Shown in pieces: positions 17,076-26,415 of a DNA stretch of 64,000 nt. The notes beneath the pieces were generated by a model. That model ran no database searches. It was not told where the DNA came from and saw only the letters and a program-made list of their open reading frames with translations. The first letter of the stretch is position 1, and each line of letters starts with the position of its first letter. This DNA is from Rathayibacter sp. VKM Ac-2759. Lineage in GTDB: Bacteria > Actinomycetota > Actinomycetes > Actinomycetales > Microbacteriaceae. Both the position numbers and the translations under genes were made by a program. The DNA lies in NCBI RefSeq assembly GCF_009834225.1, contig NZ_CP047176.1:1364001-1428000 (forward strand), read 5' to 3'.

Positions 17076-17942
17076 ATGATTCCCGACATCCTGACCCAGG
17101 GTCAGTACGACACCGTCTACAACGCCCTCTCGCTCGTGATCGCCTCGCAGCTGTTCACGGCCGTGTTCCTCCTGATCTCGCTGCCCAGGGTGCTGCCCCG
17201 GTACCGGCAGGCGATCACGGTCGCGCTCGTGGTCTGCGGCATCGCGGCGTACCACTACTTCCGCATCTTCGACTCCTTCAAGGCGGCCTTCGTCACCGAC
17301 TCGGTCGGCGGCACCGGCGACTACACCCAGGCCGCCGGCGCCTCCTTCAACGAGGGCTACCGCTACGTCGACTGGCTCCTGACCGTGCCGCTGCTGCTGG
17401 TCGAGCTCGTCGCGGTGCTCGCCCTCGCGCGGAAGGTGCAGTCGCGCCTGCTCTACCGGCTGGTCCCGGCGTCGGCGCTGATGATCGCGCTCGGCTACCC
17501 GGGTGAGATCAGCGGGGACAACGGCGTGCGGGGGATCTTCGGGATCCTCTCGACGATCCCGTTCGCCTACATCCTGTTCGTCCTCTTCACCCAGCTCAGC
17601 CGGTCGCTGAAGAACCAGCCGGCCGGGGTGCGCGGCACGCTGGGACGCCTCCGCTTCCTCCTGCTGCTCAGCTGGGGCGTGTACCCCATCGCCTACCTGC
17701 TGCCGCTGCTCGACGTCTCGGGCGCCGACGCCTGGGTGGGCAAGCAGGTGGGGTACTCGATCGCGGACATCGTCGCGAAGGCCGTCTACGCGCTGATCAT
17801 CCTCCACGTCGCGAAGGTGAAGTCGTACGACGACGACCACGCCTTCGCGGCGGTCGAGACCTCCCGGGCCGATGCTCCCGAGCGCGAGGCTCCGGTCGAG
17901 CACGGTGTCGCGAGCGAGGGCGAGGCGCTCGCCCGAGGGTGA
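17076..17942 (+). CDS. Light-driven proton-pump rhodopsin (xanthorhodopsin/actinorhodopsin type)
   Basis: 288 residues, seven membrane helices. Helix C has RYVDWLLTVPLLLVEL: D99 is the Schiff-base counterion/proton acceptor, T103 the usual threonine and E110 the proton donor (a D-T-E outward proton pump). L107 at the colour-tuning site predicts green absorption. H60 in helix B matches the acceptor-pairing histidine. K235 in SIADIVAKAVYAL binds retinal. G156 in helix E aligns with the glycine that opens the carotenoid-binding window in xanthorhodopsin. A charged cytoplasmic tail of about 35 residues follows. No retinal-synthesis gene is in the window. The ATG at 17076 has no ribosome site and appears leaderless. 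Confidence 0.93.
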   Translation: MIPDILTQGQYDTVYNALSLVIASQLFTAVFLLISLPRVLPRYRQAITVALVVCGIAAYHYFRIFDSFKAAFVTDSVGGTGDYTQAAGASFNEGYRYVDWLLTVPLLLVELVAVLALARKVQSRLLYRLVPASALMIALGYPGEISGDNGVRGIFGILSTIPFAYILFVLFTQLSRSLKNQPAGVRGTLGRLRFLLLLSWGVYPIAYLLPLLDVSGADAWVGKQVGYSIADIVAKAVYALIILHVAKVKSYDDDHAFAAVETSRADAPEREAPVEHGVASEGEALARG

Positions 17943-17951
17943 GATCCAGAC

Positions 17952-17986
17952 CGGTCGGCGGCTCGTGGCGGGCGGGCCGCCGACCG
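17952..17986. terminator. Bidirectional terminator hairpin
   Basis: CGGTCGGCGGC (17952-17962) pairs with GCCGCCGACCG (17976-17986) across a 13-nt loop, just after the rhodopsin stop and before the convergent DUF4870-type gene ends. Confidence 0.7.
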
Positions 17987-18018
17987 CCCGGCGACGGGCA
18001 CGGCGCGCAGTCCGGCGC

Positions 18019-18435
18019 TCAGCGGAGGAAGCGGATCGCCGGGACCCGCACGGCCCGGCCGCCGGAGGCCTGCACGAGCCCGACGACCGCGACGACGAGA
18101 TTGACCACTCCGAGCAGCAGCCAGACGATCACGGCGAGATCCCAGGGGAGGAAGCCGCTCGCGCGGATCGACAGGGCGACGACCCACACCACCGTGCAGG
18201 GGACGGCGATCACGAGGACGGTGAGGCCCCAGTCCGCGGCCCGTCGGCCGTTCGCGCGGGCGAGTCCGCCGGCGCGGCTCTGGTGCAGGCCGACGGCCAC
18301 CATCACGATCCCGCTGATCACGAGGTTGACGAACGGGACCAGGAGCAGCCCCAGGAGCCCGAGTCCCCAGGACAGGGCCGCGGCGGGCGGCCGGACGGCG
18401 GGCGGCGGCGGTGTCGGGGCGGTCGTCACCCCCAC
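18019..18435 (-). CDS. Small DUF4870-like membrane protein
   Basis: 138 residues. A short proline-rich cytoplasmic N-terminus (TAPTPPPPAVRPPAA) is followed by four hydrophobic segments, including LLLVPFVNLVISGIVMVAVG and DLAVIVWLLLGVVNLVVAVVG; the WLLLGVVN stretch is typical of DUF4870/Tic20-like proteins. Function unknown. The GTG at 18435 or an in-frame GTG two codons later may be the start; neither has a clear ribosome site. It is convergent with the rhodopsin and divergent from the GT9 gene. Confidence 0.75.
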   Translation of the reverse strand: MGVTTAPTPPPPAVRPPAAALSWGLGLLGLLLVPFVNLVISGIVMVAVGLHQSRAGGLARANGRRAADWGLTVLVIAVPCTVVWVVALSIRASGFLPWDLAVIVWLLLGVVNLVVAVVGLVQASGGRAVRVPAIRFLR

Positions 18436-18581
18436 AGGCTACTGACGGAGGGGCCCCGCGCTGCCCCTCCCGGAGCGCGGGCGGGCGGCGGGCGTTTCGG
18501 ATCGGCGCCCGCGGGGAACAGGGGGGAGTGCACCCCGCCCCCGGAGACCCCGCGCCTCCGCCGCACCCGAGAGGAACCCCC

Positions 18582-19664
18582 GTGGTCGCCATCGCCCCGC
18601 TCCGAGACCGCTTCGACGCCGTCGAGAGGATCGCCGTCCTGCGCGGCGGCGGACTCGGCGACCTGCTCTTCGCGCTGCCGGCCGTCGAGGCGCTCGCCGC
18701 GTCGTACCCGGGCGCCGAGATCACTCTGCTGGGCACTCCGGCCCACCGGGTGCTGCTCGAGGGGGTCGACTCGCCGATCGCCGACGTGGAGGTGCTGCCG
18801 GTCGCGCAGGGTGTCCGCGACGGGCAGGGCGAGGACGAGCGCGTCGTCGAGGACTTCACCGCCCGGATGCGCGGACGACGCTTCGACCTCGCGGTGCAGC
18901 TGCACGGAGGCGGACGGTTCTCGAACCCGTTCCTGCAGCGGCTCGGCGCGCGGCACACGATCGGCTCGCGCACCGACGACGCGGCCGAGCTCGAGCGCAC
19001 GATCCCCTACGTCTACTACCAGCACGAGATGCTGCGCGCCCTCGAGATCGCCGGGCTCGCGGGCGCTCCGGCGACCCGGCTCGAGCCGTTCCTGCACGTC
19101 GACCCCGAGCGCCGCGACCGGCTCGCCGCCGCGCTGCCCGCGGGCGGTCCGCTCGTGCTGATCCACCCGGGCGCGACGGATGTGCGCCGCCGGTGGCCGA
19201 GCGGGTCGTTCGCCGAGGTGGCGCGGGCGCTGCTCGAGGACGGGGCGCGCGTGCTCGTGGTGGGCGACGCCTCCGATGCGCCCGCCGCCGACGAGATCGT
19301 GGCCGCGGCACCGGGAGCCGTCTCGTGGGCGGGCGCGGTCGAGCTGCCCGATCTCGCGCCCCTGCTCTCGCTCGCCGATGTCGTGCTCGGCAACGACAGC
19401 GGGCCGCGGCACCTCGCGGCGGCGGTCGGGGCGCCGACGGTCGGGATCTTCTGGGTGGGCAACGCGATCAACGCCCAGCCCCTCGGCCGGCAGCGCCACC
19501 GCGTGCAGCTGAGCTGGACGACGCGCTGCCCCGTCTGCGGCATCGACGTGACGCAGGTGGGCTGGACGGCTCCGCGGTGCGAGCACGAGCTGAGCTTCGT
19601 CGACGACGTGCCGGTCGACCGGGTGCTCGAGGACGTGCGCGGAGTGCTCGCCGCGACGCGCTGA
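18582..19664 (+). CDS. Glycosyltransferase family 9 (heptosyltransferase-like), copy A
   Basis: 360 residues, GT-B fold. Opens with IAVLRGGGLGDLLFALPAVEAL, the GT9 acceptor-side motif. The donor-side half has LIHPGATDVRRRWPSGSFAEVA and GNDSGPRHLAAAVGAPTVGIFW. GT9 enzymes include the ADP-heptose transferases WaaC/WaaF. A cysteine-bearing C-terminal segment (RCPVCGIDVTQVGW) is notable. The GTG at 18582 is chosen for the GAGAGG ribosome site 8 nt upstream and because family similarity begins there. Together with GmhA/HldE/GmhB nearby, heptose transfer is the best guess. Confidence 0.87.
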   Translation: MVAIAPLRDRFDAVERIAVLRGGGLGDLLFALPAVEALAASYPGAEITLLGTPAHRVLLEGVDSPIADVEVLPVAQGVRDGQGEDERVVEDFTARMRGRRFDLAVQLHGGGRFSNPFLQRLGARHTIGSRTDDAAELERTIPYVYYQHEMLRALEIAGLAGAPATRLEPFLHVDPERRDRLAAALPAGGPLVLIHPGATDVRRRWPSGSFAEVARALLEDGARVLVVGDASDAPAADEIVAAAPGAVSWAGAVELPDLAPLLSLADVVLGNDSGPRHLAAAVGAPTVGIFWVGNAINAQPLGRQRHRVQLSWTTRCPVCGIDVTQVGWTAPRCEHELSFVDDVPVDRVLEDVRGVLAATR

Positions 19665-19697
19665 GGCCCGCTGAGACGCGAGGCCCGCCGAGACGCC

Positions 19698-19750
19698 GGA
19701 TGCCACCCCGGTGCGCGACCCGCCGAGGCGGACGCACCGGAGTGGCATCC
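19698..19750. terminator. Strong bidirectional terminator
   Basis: GGATGCCAC-c-CCGGTGCG pairs with CGCACCGG-a-GTGGCATCC (17 paired bases, one mismatch) between the convergent GT9 and SDR genes. Confidence 0.85.
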
Positions 19751-19770
19751 CGGGGAGGCGCGTCAGAGGA

Positions 19771-20475
19771 TCACGGCCAGGACGGCTCCTCCTCGTGCGT
19801 GATCACGAGCTCGCGGACCTCGCAGCCGCGCGGCTGGCCGAGCACGAACATCACGGCGTTCGCCACGTTCTCCGGGTCGTTCAGGAGCGCGTCGGGGCCC
19901 GGCTTGTACTGCGCGTCGCGGTCGTCGAAGAAGCGCGTCTTCATGCCCGAGGGGATCAGCGTGGTCACGCCGATCTCGCCCTTGGTCTCGGCCGCGAGGG
20001 CCCGCGTGAAGCCGAGCACGCCGAACTTCGAGGCGCAGTAGGCGGTGGCGTCCGAGACGGCCTTGATCGCGAGAGAGGAGGCGACGGTCACGACGCGCCC
20101 GTGGGTCTCGGTCAGGAACGGCAGCGCCGCACGCACGACCGCCGCGGTGCCGAGGAGGTTGACCGAGATGACCCGCTCCCACTCCTCCGGCTCCACGTCG
20201 ACGAGGCGTCCGCAGCGGTCGATGCCGGCCGCGGTGACGACCGCGTCGAGTCCGCCGTGCTCGCGGGCGATCTCGACGACCGCCTTCTCGGCCTCGCGGG
20301 TCTTCGCGACGTCGACCTGGTAGGCGGCGACGCCCTCGCCGAGCGAGGAGACGTCGCGGTCGAGGATGATCGGCGTCCCGCCGGCGGCCGTCACGGCAGC
20401 GGCGACGGCGGCGCCGAGGCCCGAGGCGCCTCCGGTGATCAGAACGCGGCCGATGGGGGTGGGAGTGGTGCTCAT
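19771..20475 (-). CDS. Short-chain dehydrogenase/reductase in the heptose operon
   Basis: 234 residues, classical SDR. The NAD(P) site is LITGGASGLGAAVA; the catalytic serine is in VASSLAIKA and the YCASK motif carries Tyr and Lys. ATG 20475 has an AAAGGA ribosome site. It is the last gene of the seven-gene minus-strand operon, 23 bp after hldE copy 2. It is not an extended SDR like HldD, so it is not an ADP-heptose 6-epimerase. An oxidation or reduction of a sugar intermediate is inferred from position only. Confidence 0.85.
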   Translation of the reverse strand: MSTTPTPIGRVLITGGASGLGAAVAAAVTAAGGTPIILDRDVSSLGEGVAAYQVDVAKTREAEKAVVEIAREHGGLDAVVTAAGIDRCGRLVDVEPEEWERVISVNLLGTAAVVRAALPFLTETHGRVVTVASSLAIKAVSDATAYCASKFGVLGFTRALAAETKGEIGVTTLIPSGMKTRFFDDRDAQYKPGPDALLNDPENVANAVMFVLGQPRGCEVRELVITHEEEPSWP

Positions 20476-20498
20476 GGGTGTCCTTTCGAGGGGCGGAG

Positions 20499-21875
20499 TC
20501 AGCCGACGCGCGCGAGCGCGGCGGCGAGACGGGTGGTCGAGCGGCCCGGGTGGTAGGGCACGGTGAGGACGCGGCCGCCCCATTCGGCGACCGTCTTCGT
20601 CTCGGGGAGGGACTCGGCGGAGTAGTCGCCGCCCTTCACCCAGACGTCGGGGCGGATGCGGCGCAGCGCCTCGTCGGGCGTGTCCTCGCCGAAGACGATC
20701 ACGGCGTCGACGCAGCCCAGCGCGAGCAGGAGGTCGACCCGGTCGTCCTGGGGGATGATCGGCCGCAGCTCGCCCTTGAGGCGCCGCACGGAGTCGTCGG
20801 AGTTGAGGCAGACGATCAGGCAGTCGCCGAGCGCTCGGGCAGCCGAGAGCGTGCGGGCGTGACCGGCGTGCAGCAGGTCGAAGCAGCCTCCGGTCGCGAC
20901 GACCGTGCCGCCGGCGCCGCGCACGGCCTCGGCGACGCGCAGGGCGTCGACGCCGCCTCCGTGCAGGGGAGCCGTGTCGGAGGGGGCGCCGAGGGAGGCG
21001 ACTCCGCCGGCGAGCAGGTAGGCGCCGGCAGCGGCGACGGCCGCGCCGACCGCCTCCGAGGGGCTCGCCCCGCCCGCGAGCGCGACGGCGGCGGAGGCGG
21101 CGAACCGGTCGCCCGCCCCGCACGGGTCGGTGGGAGGCACCGCGGCGGCGGGCACCGCCACCGGTACACCGGCGCCCCGGGAGCGCACGAGCGCGCCGTG
21201 CGAGCCCATCGTCACGGCGACCGCACCGCAGCCCCAGCGCTCGAGGAGCGTGGTGGCGGCCGACTCGGCCAGCGTCACCCCGCGGCCGGACGCGCCGGAG
21301 AAGGCGGTCGCCTCCGCGAGGTTCGGGGTCGCCAGAGTGGTGCCCGCGACGGGCGAGGAGCCGCGCGGGTGCGGATCCCAGACCAGGGGCACGGTCAGCG
21401 CGTCGAGCGCGGCGCGCAGCGACGGGTCCTCGGTGAGGCGGCGGCCGTAGTCGGCGACCACGACCGCGTCGGCGTCGGCGAGGGCCGCGAGCATCTCCTC
21501 CGTCACCGCGGGCACCGGCGGGCGCTCGCAGCCGCGGTCGAACCGCACGACGGCCTGACCGGAGGCGGCGACCCGCGTCTTCACCGGGGTGGGCGCACCG
21601 GAGGCTCCCGCCACCAGGCGGACGCCGTCGAGCTCGGCGCGCAGTTCGGCGACATCGGGGTCGGCGGCGTCGGCGAGCGCGGTGACGAGGGTGACGTCGT
21701 GCCCGTCGCGCACGAGCATGCGGGCGACGAGCCCGGCCCCGCCCGCGCGGGCGCTGCGGGCCGAGACGTCGACGACGGGGACCGGGGCGTCGGGGCTCAG
21801 TCGCTCGGCGGGCCCGGCGAGGTCGACGTCGAGCATCACGTCGCCGACCACGGCGATGCGCAGGCGAGCGCTCAC
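20499..21875 (-). CDS. hldE: Bifunctional PfkB sugar kinase / nucleotidylyltransferase (HldE-like, copy 2)
   Basis: 458 residues. Kinase half (about 1-300): VVGDVMLDVDLAGPAERL, ARAGGAGLVARML and the DPCGAGDRFAASAAV anion hole. Nucleotidylyltransferase half (about 320-455): ATGGCFDLLHAGHARTLSAA with the HxGH site, LNSDDSVRRLKGELRPIIP, VWVKGGDY and a terminal STTRLAAAL. It is shorter and more diverged in the kinase than copy 1. The GTG start overlaps gmhA as GTGA, as expected for a kinase/activator acting after GmhA. Whether both copies act on the same heptose or on different sugars is open. Confidence 0.85.
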   Translation of the reverse strand: MSARLRIAVVGDVMLDVDLAGPAERLSPDAPVPVVDVSARSARAGGAGLVARMLVRDGHDVTLVTALADAADPDVAELRAELDGVRLVAGASGAPTPVKTRVAASGQAVVRFDRGCERPPVPAVTEEMLAALADADAVVVADYGRRLTEDPSLRAALDALTVPLVWDPHPRGSSPVAGTTLATPNLAEATAFSGASGRGVTLAESAATTLLERWGCGAVAVTMGSHGALVRSRGAGVPVAVPAAAVPPTDPCGAGDRFAASAAVALAGGASPSEAVGAAVAAAGAYLLAGGVASLGAPSDTAPLHGGGVDALRVAEAVRGAGGTVVATGGCFDLLHAGHARTLSAARALGDCLIVCLNSDDSVRRLKGELRPIIPQDDRVDLLLALGCVDAVIVFGEDTPDEALRRIRPDVWVKGGDYSAESLPETKTVAEWGGRVLTVPYHPGRSTTRLAAALARVG

Positions 21876-22492
21876 GCGGCCGCCTCCGTCCGCGCGCGGA
21901 TGCGCTGCTCGAACGCCCGGCAGAGCGCGTGCACGAGGACGAGCTGCGCCTCCTGCACGTTGGCGCCGTGGCCCGTGAGCGCGATCGACTCGTCGCAAGC
22001 CTCGGTCAGCGGGTTCGGCCCGTCTCCGGTGAGCGCCCAGGTGCGGGCGCCCGCGGCGCGCGCCGCTTCGGCGGCGTGGAGCAGGTTGGCGCTGCGGCCG
22101 CTCGTGGAGAGAAGGACGACGACGTCGCCCGACCGCGCGTGGGCGGTCACCTGGCGGGAGAAGACGTGGTCGAAGCCGTAGTCGTTGCCGATCGCGGTGA
22201 GGCTCGAGGTCTCGGAGTGCAGCGAGATCGCCGAGAACGGGATCCGGTCGCCGTCGAAGCGGCCGACCAGCTCGGCGGTCAGGTGCTGCGCCTCGGCCGC
22301 CGATCCGCCGTTGCCCGCGGCGAGCAGGCGCGCGCCCGAGTGGAGGCGGTCGGCCAGGTCGACGCCCCAGGTGGCGATCTGCTCGGCGTGCTGCTCGAGC
22401 TGGGCGACGACCTCGAGGGCGCGGGCCACGTGGTCGTCGACGAGACGCCGGGCGGCGCTCGTCGGGGTGTCCAGGACGGTGTCGATGGTCAT
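21872..22492 (-). CDS. gmhA: Sedoheptulose-7-phosphate isomerase
   Basis: 206 residues, single SIS domain. Converts sedoheptulose-7-phosphate to D-glycero-D-manno-heptose-7-phosphate, the committed step of ADP-heptose synthesis. Marks: [20 protein letters not shown] (phosphate loop and the catalytic Glu region), [34 protein letters not shown], and [15 protein letters not shown] carrying the catalytic His. These match GmhA rather than other SIS proteins. It overlaps the GT4 gene (ATGA) and hldE (GTGA). Confidence 0.92.
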   Translation of the reverse strand: MTIDTVLDTPTSAARRLVDDHVARALEVVAQLEQHAEQIATWGVDLADRLHSGARLLAAGNGGSAAEAQHLTAELVGRFDGDRIPFSAISLHSETSSLTAIGNDYGFDHVFSRQVTAHARSGDVVVLLSTSGRSANLLHAAEAARAAGARTWALTGDGPNPLTEACDESIALTGHGANVQEAQLVLVHALCRAFEQRIRARTEAAA

Positions 22493-23796
22493 CGTCGCGG
22501 TGCCGCCTTCCGGGTGGTGGGTGAGGAGGGAGCGCCGGAGGCGCCGGTGAGGACCGACTCCTCGCCGAGGCCGGCGAGGGTCGAGAGGTAGGCGCGCTCG
22601 GTGTCCGCGGCGACGCGGTCCCACGAGTAGCGCGACTCGACGCGCTCGCGCCCGGCGGCGCCGTAGGAGCGGGCGCGCTGCGGGTCGTCGATCAGGGCCG
22701 CGAGCGCGGAGGCGAGCGCCTCCGGGTCGCGCGGCGGCACGTGCACGCCGGTGACGTCCTCGACGACGGTGTCGATCAGGCCGCCGACCGAGGAGGCGAC
22801 CACGGGCACGCCGCACGCCATCGCCTCGAGCGGGGTGATGCCGAACGGCTCGTACCAGGGCGCGCAGACCACGATGTCGGCCGAGCGGAGCATCGCCGGC
22901 ATCTCGGTCTGCGACAGCTGCCCGGCGAAGACGACGCGGTCGGCGACTCCGAGGCTCTCGGCGACGCCGTGCAGGCGCTGGTACTCGGGGTCGGCGGTGA
23001 GCGCATCGCCCGAGCCGGACCCGCCCACGATCACCAGCTCGGCGTCGTGGCCGCCGTCGACGAGGCGGGCGAGCGCCTCGATGGCGTGACCCATGCCCTT
23101 GCGAGGCACGAGCCTCCCGATGCTCATCAGCCGCGTGCGGGCGGTGCGGGCCGCGACAGGTCCGTCGACCGAGAACCGGTCGATGTCGACGCCGCACGGC
23201 ACGACGGCGATGCGACCGGTCGGCACGCCGAGGTTCTTGAGCTCGAAGGCCTCGTCGGAGCAGGTCGCGACGATCCCGTCGGCGCACTGACCGACCCCCG
23301 GCTCGAGCCAGGCGCGCTCCTCGGGGCTGGTGTCGAGGGCGCCCTGCTGGCGGCGCTTGACGACGCCGAGGGCGTGGAAGGTGTGGAGCACCGGGACGCG
23401 GCGCCCGGTGGCGCGCTCGACCCGCTCGGAGGCGTCGAGTGCGGCGACCCCCGACATCCAGAAGTGGCTGTGCACGAGGTCGGGTCGCTCCTCGAGCCAC
23501 TCCTCGGCCAGATCGACCGCGAAGTCGCCCATGAAGGGGAGCAGCTCGTCCTTCGAGACCTTGGCGGCGGGGCCCGCGTCGATGTGCACGACCTCGACTC
23601 CGGAGGTGAAGGGTACGCGGCGGGGGAGCGACGGGTCGTCGCGGCGGGTGTAGACGGTGACGCGGTGACCGCGTCGGGCGAGCGCGTCGGCCAGAGCGGC
23701 GACGTGCACGTTCTGCCCGCCGGCGTCGACGCCTCCGAGCGTCGCGAGCGGGCTCGCGTGCTCCGACACCATCGCGATCGTCAGTGATCGGCTCAT
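22489..23796 (-). CDS. Family 4 glycosyltransferase (GT-B, retaining)
   Basis: 435 residues. The N-terminal domain starts [20 protein letters not shown], followed by [20 protein letters not shown], the usual GT4 acceptor opening. The C-terminal domain has [20 protein letters not shown] and [20 protein letters not shown], the EX7E donor-binding motif. GT4 enzymes use UDP/GDP/ADP-sugars. A GGAGG ribosome site precedes ATG 23796, and the gene overlaps both neighbours by 4 nt. Sugar and acceptor are unknown. Confidence 0.88.
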   Translation of the reverse strand: MSRSLTIAMVSEHASPLATLGGVDAGGQNVHVAALADALARRGHRVTVYTRRDDPSLPRRVPFTSGVEVVHIDAGPAAKVSKDELLPFMGDFAVDLAEEWLEERPDLVHSHFWMSGVAALDASERVERATGRRVPVLHTFHALGVVKRRQQGALDTSPEERAWLEPGVGQCADGIVATCSDEAFELKNLGVPTGRIAVVPCGVDIDRFSVDGPVAARTARTRLMSIGRLVPRKGMGHAIEALARLVDGGHDAELVIVGGSGSGDALTADPEYQRLHGVAESLGVADRVVFAGQLSQTEMPAMLRSADIVVCAPWYEPFGITPLEAMACGVPVVASSVGGLIDTVVEDVTGVHVPPRDPEALASALAALIDDPQRARSYGAAGRERVESRYSWDRVAADTERAYLSTLAGLGEESVLTGASGAPSSPTTRKAAPRR

Positions 23797-24785
23797 CGTG
23801 CACCTCCTTCTGCGGCGACGGCGAGCGTGCGCGCGGGCGTGAGCTCCGCCAGCACCTCGTCCCAGTCGCGGTGGAACCGCCCGAGCCCGTAGCGCTCGAG
23901 CGCGACCTCGCGCGCCACGGCGCCGGCGCGGGCGGCCTTCTCGGGGTCCTCGATCAGCGCCCGGGCGGCGGCCGCGAGGGCATCGAGGTCGTTGGTGACG
24001 GCGCCGGCCTCCGGTGGCACGGCGCGGCCGGCCTCGGTCACGTCCAGCGCGACGACCGGCATCCCCAGGTGCATCGCCTCGAGCAGCGCGAGGCCGAGCG
24101 AGGTCCAGCGGAAGGGGTGCAGGTAGACCCGGCGGCGGGCGAGGGAGGCGTGCATCGCCTCGGTGCGCACGTCGCCCATCACGGTGACGTCGGCGAGGCC
24201 CGGCAGCTCGGCGAGCCGGTCGGTCTTCATGCCGAACACGTCGAGCGGCGCGACTCCGGCGAAGCGCGGCAGCAGATCGGTGCCGGCGACGCGACCGCGC
24301 CGCACCGGCTCGTTGACGACCACGCCGAAGTGCGCCAGCTCGCCCGTGTAGAGCGCACCCGGGTCGTGGATCCCGTGCTCGATGACGGTGGTCCTGGTCG
24401 AGCCCGTGTCCCACATCAGAGCGTTGAAGTGGGTGACGTGCACCAGGAGGAGGTCGTCGCGGTCGGCGAGCGGGTGGCGGTTGCTCGGCACGTCTCCGCG
24501 GGGCGTGTTGTGCTCGACGTAGACGGCGGCGACGTCGCGGCCGAGACGGCGGCCCAGGAGGCGTTCCGCCTCGGCGAGCTCCTCGGGGCGCTGCAGCAGC
24601 ACGACGTCGACGTCGGCGTCGTGCAGCTCCTCGGGAGCGATCTCGACCGTGTTCGGCCAGTCGCGGCCGCCGGTGCCCAGGCCCCAGCCGTCGCGGGCGG
24701 CCGTCGTCGGGAGCAGGTACTGGTGGTCGCCGCGGACGAACGCGTCCGCCCAGCCGCCGTGCACGTGCCAGAGCAGGATCCTCAT
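23793..24785 (-). CDS. GT-B glycosyltransferase
   Basis: 330 residues. Starts [19 protein letters not shown]. The middle has [20 protein letters not shown] and IEHGIHDP; the C-terminal half has [20 protein letters not shown] and [17 protein letters not shown], a GT4-like donor site. It resembles uncharacterised glycosyltransferases found beside GT9 genes in actinobacterial heptose clusters. ATGA overlaps on both sides couple it to the GT9 and GT4 genes. No donor specificity can be read. Confidence 0.75.
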   Translation of the reverse strand: MRILLWHVHGGWADAFVRGDHQYLLPTTAARDGWGLGTGGRDWPNTVEIAPEELHDADVDVVLLQRPEELAEAERLLGRRLGRDVAAVYVEHNTPRGDVPSNRHPLADRDDLLLVHVTHFNALMWDTGSTRTTVIEHGIHDPGALYTGELAHFGVVVNEPVRRGRVAGTDLLPRFAGVAPLDVFGMKTDRLAELPGLADVTVMGDVRTEAMHASLARRRVYLHPFRWTSLGLALLEAMHLGMPVVALDVTEAGRAVPPEAGAVTNDLDALAAAARALIEDPEKAARAGAVAREVALERYGLGRFHRDWDEVLAELTPARTLAVAAEGGAR

Positions 24786-25837
24786 GCGATCGCCTCCGTG
24801 GGGGTCGTGATGGTGCGCGGGAGTGCGCGGAGTCGCAGGGCGGCGGCGACCGCCTCCTCGGCGCTCACCCCCGCCAGACAGGGGTGCCCGGGCACCGGGC
24901 AGACGCGGGCGCGCGAGCCGGCGCACGGGGCGTGCTGGTCGCCGAGCAGCTCGACCGGGACGCCGTAGGGCGCCCATCGGATCGCCGGGACCACGGGGGC
25001 GAAGAGGCTGACGACCGGGGTGCCGACGGCCGCAGCGAGGTGGGCGGGGCCCGTGTTGCCGCTGATCACGACGTCGGCCCGGGCGAGCACCTCGGCGGCG
25101 CCCGCGAAGTCGGTCGCGCCGCCGAGGTCGATGCCGCGGGTGCCCGCGACCTCGGCGGTCAGCGCCCGCTCGCCCGCGCCTCCGGTGACCGCGACGGCGA
25201 TGCCCTGATCGGCGAGCAGCTCGACGGCGCGCGCCGCGTTCGCGGCGGGCCACGCGCGCGCCGGCACGGCGGCGCCGGGGTGCACGACGACGTAGGGTCC
25301 GATGCCCTCGAGCGCGGCGGGGAGGCTGCCCTCGCGCTGCACCCGGAGTCGCCCGTCGTCGCCCTCCGGCAGCGCGAAGCCGGCCGCCGCCGCGACCGCG
25401 AGGGCGCGCTCGGGCTCGGGCTGGTCCTCCTCGAGCGTCTCGCCGGGCACCAGGCGCACATCGAGCAGGGCGCCGGCGAAGTCGACGGAGGCGCCCGAGA
25501 TGCGCGCCACGCCGGCCAGCCGCAGCAGGAGAGCCAGGGGCAGGGGCGACTGGTGGAACGAGGTGAGGATCACGGCCTCGTCGGGCCGGAACTCCTCGAC
25601 GATCGCCTGCAGCTCGGCGACGAGGTCGGCGTCGACCGGGCGCGAGGCGTCGCCGATCCACGGGCACCACCAGGTGCGCACCGACGACGGGCCCGGCAGC
25701 AGCGCCGCGGCGGGCGCGCCCTGCGGGCCTGCGAGCAGCAGCACCTCGGCGTCGGCCGCGATCGCGCGCACGGCGGGGCCGCACAGCAGCACGTCGCCCG
25801 CGCTGTCCAGGCGGGCGACGAGCACCCGGCGGGTCAT
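24782..25837 (-). CDS. Glycosyltransferase family 9 (heptosyltransferase-like), copy B
   Basis: 351 residues. Starts [20 protein letters not shown] (GT9 N-terminal motif), followed in the donor half by [20 protein letters not shown] and [21 protein letters not shown]. Near the C-terminus there is a cysteine-rich stretch, [21 protein letters not shown]. Role: transfer of a heptose or similar sugar to a growing glycan at the inner face of the membrane, by analogy with WaaC/WaaF. It overlaps the GmhB-like phosphatase gene upstream as ATGA, the enzyme that would complete the precursor of its donor. Confidence 0.87.
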   Translation of the reverse strand: MTRRVLVARLDSAGDVLLCGPAVRAIAADAEVLLLAGPQGAPAAALLPGPSSVRTWWCPWIGDASRPVDADLVAELQAIVEEFRPDEAVILTSFHQSPLPLALLLRLAGVARISGASVDFAGALLDVRLVPGETLEEDQPEPERALAVAAAAGFALPEGDDGRLRVQREGSLPAALEGIGPYVVVHPGAAVPARAWPAANAARAVELLADQGIAVAVTGGAGERALTAEVAGTRGIDLGGATDFAGAAEVLARADVVISGNTGPAHLAAAVGTPVVSLFAPVVPAIRWAPYGVPVELLGDQHAPCAGSRARVCPVPGHPCLAGVSAEEAVAAALRLRALPRTITTPTEAIA

Positions 25838-26406
25838 GCGGAGTCCTCGTCGGGCTGCATCGCGAGGAGCAGCTCGACCGCCTCGAGGAGGGTCGCGGCG
25901 CGCAGGGGAGCGGCCGTCACCTCCTCCTGACGCGTGATCGGGGTGGGGACGAGCACGCCGCGCGCACCGGCGGCGGCCGCGGCGCCCATGTCGGCGCCGA
26001 TGTCGCCGATCACGGCGAGGGAGTCGGCGGGGAGGCCGAGGGCCGCCGCGGCGTCGAGCACCATCCCGGGCGCGGGCTTCCGGCAGTCGCAGCCGTCCTC
26101 GGGTCCGTGCGGGCAGAGCATCCAGACGTCGAAACCGCCGAAGACCTCGTCGACCCGGCGGTTGACCGCCTCGGCCTGCTCGCGGGCGATGATGCCGCGG
26201 GCGATGCCCGACTGGTTCGTGACGACTCCGAGCGCGAGCCCGGCCTCGCGGGCCCGCGCCACCGCGTCGAGCGCGGTGGGCATCGGCTCGACCAGCGCCG
26301 GGTCGCCGTTGTACGGCACGTCGACCACGAGGGTCGCGTCGCGGTCGAAGAGGATCCCGCGCAGGCGGGGCGAGGCGGCGCCCTGCGGGTGGATCGTGTC
26401 GTTCAC
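25834..26406 (-). CDS. gmhB: HAD-IIIA phosphatase, heptose-1,7-bisphosphate 7-phosphatase-like
   Basis: 190 residues. The nucleophile motif is LFDRDATLVVDVPY, followed by VVTNQSGIARG and, after it, the zinc loop CPHGPEDGCDCRKP, whose Cys/His pattern is that of GmhB. IGDIGADMGAAAAAG carries the late acidic pair. GmhB removes the 7-phosphate between the two HldE reactions. It is the first gene of the operon. The start is uncertain: GTG at 26406 or 26415; neither has a well-spaced ribosome site, so the transcript may be leaderless. Confidence 0.87.
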   Translation of the reverse strand: MNDTIHPQGAASPRLRGILFDRDATLVVDVPYNGDPALVEPMPTALDAVARAREAGLALGVVTNQSGIARGIIAREQAEAVNRRVDEVFGGFDVWMLCPHGPEDGCDCRKPAPGMVLDAAAALGLPADSLAVIGDIGADMGAAAAAGARGVLVPTPITRQEEVTAAPLRAATLLEAVELLLAMQPDEDSA

Positions 26407-26415
26407 CTCTTCCAC

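Noticed and set aside
17076..17942. Heliorhodopsin or sensory rhodopsin
   Set aside because: The D-T-E pump motif in helix C and normal N-out topology fit a proton-pumping type I rhodopsin; no transducer gene is adjacent.
19771..20475. HldD-type ADP-heptose epimerase
   Set aside because: The protein is a 234-residue classical SDR with YCASK, not the extended SDR of HldD, so the L-glycero-D-manno form is not supported here.
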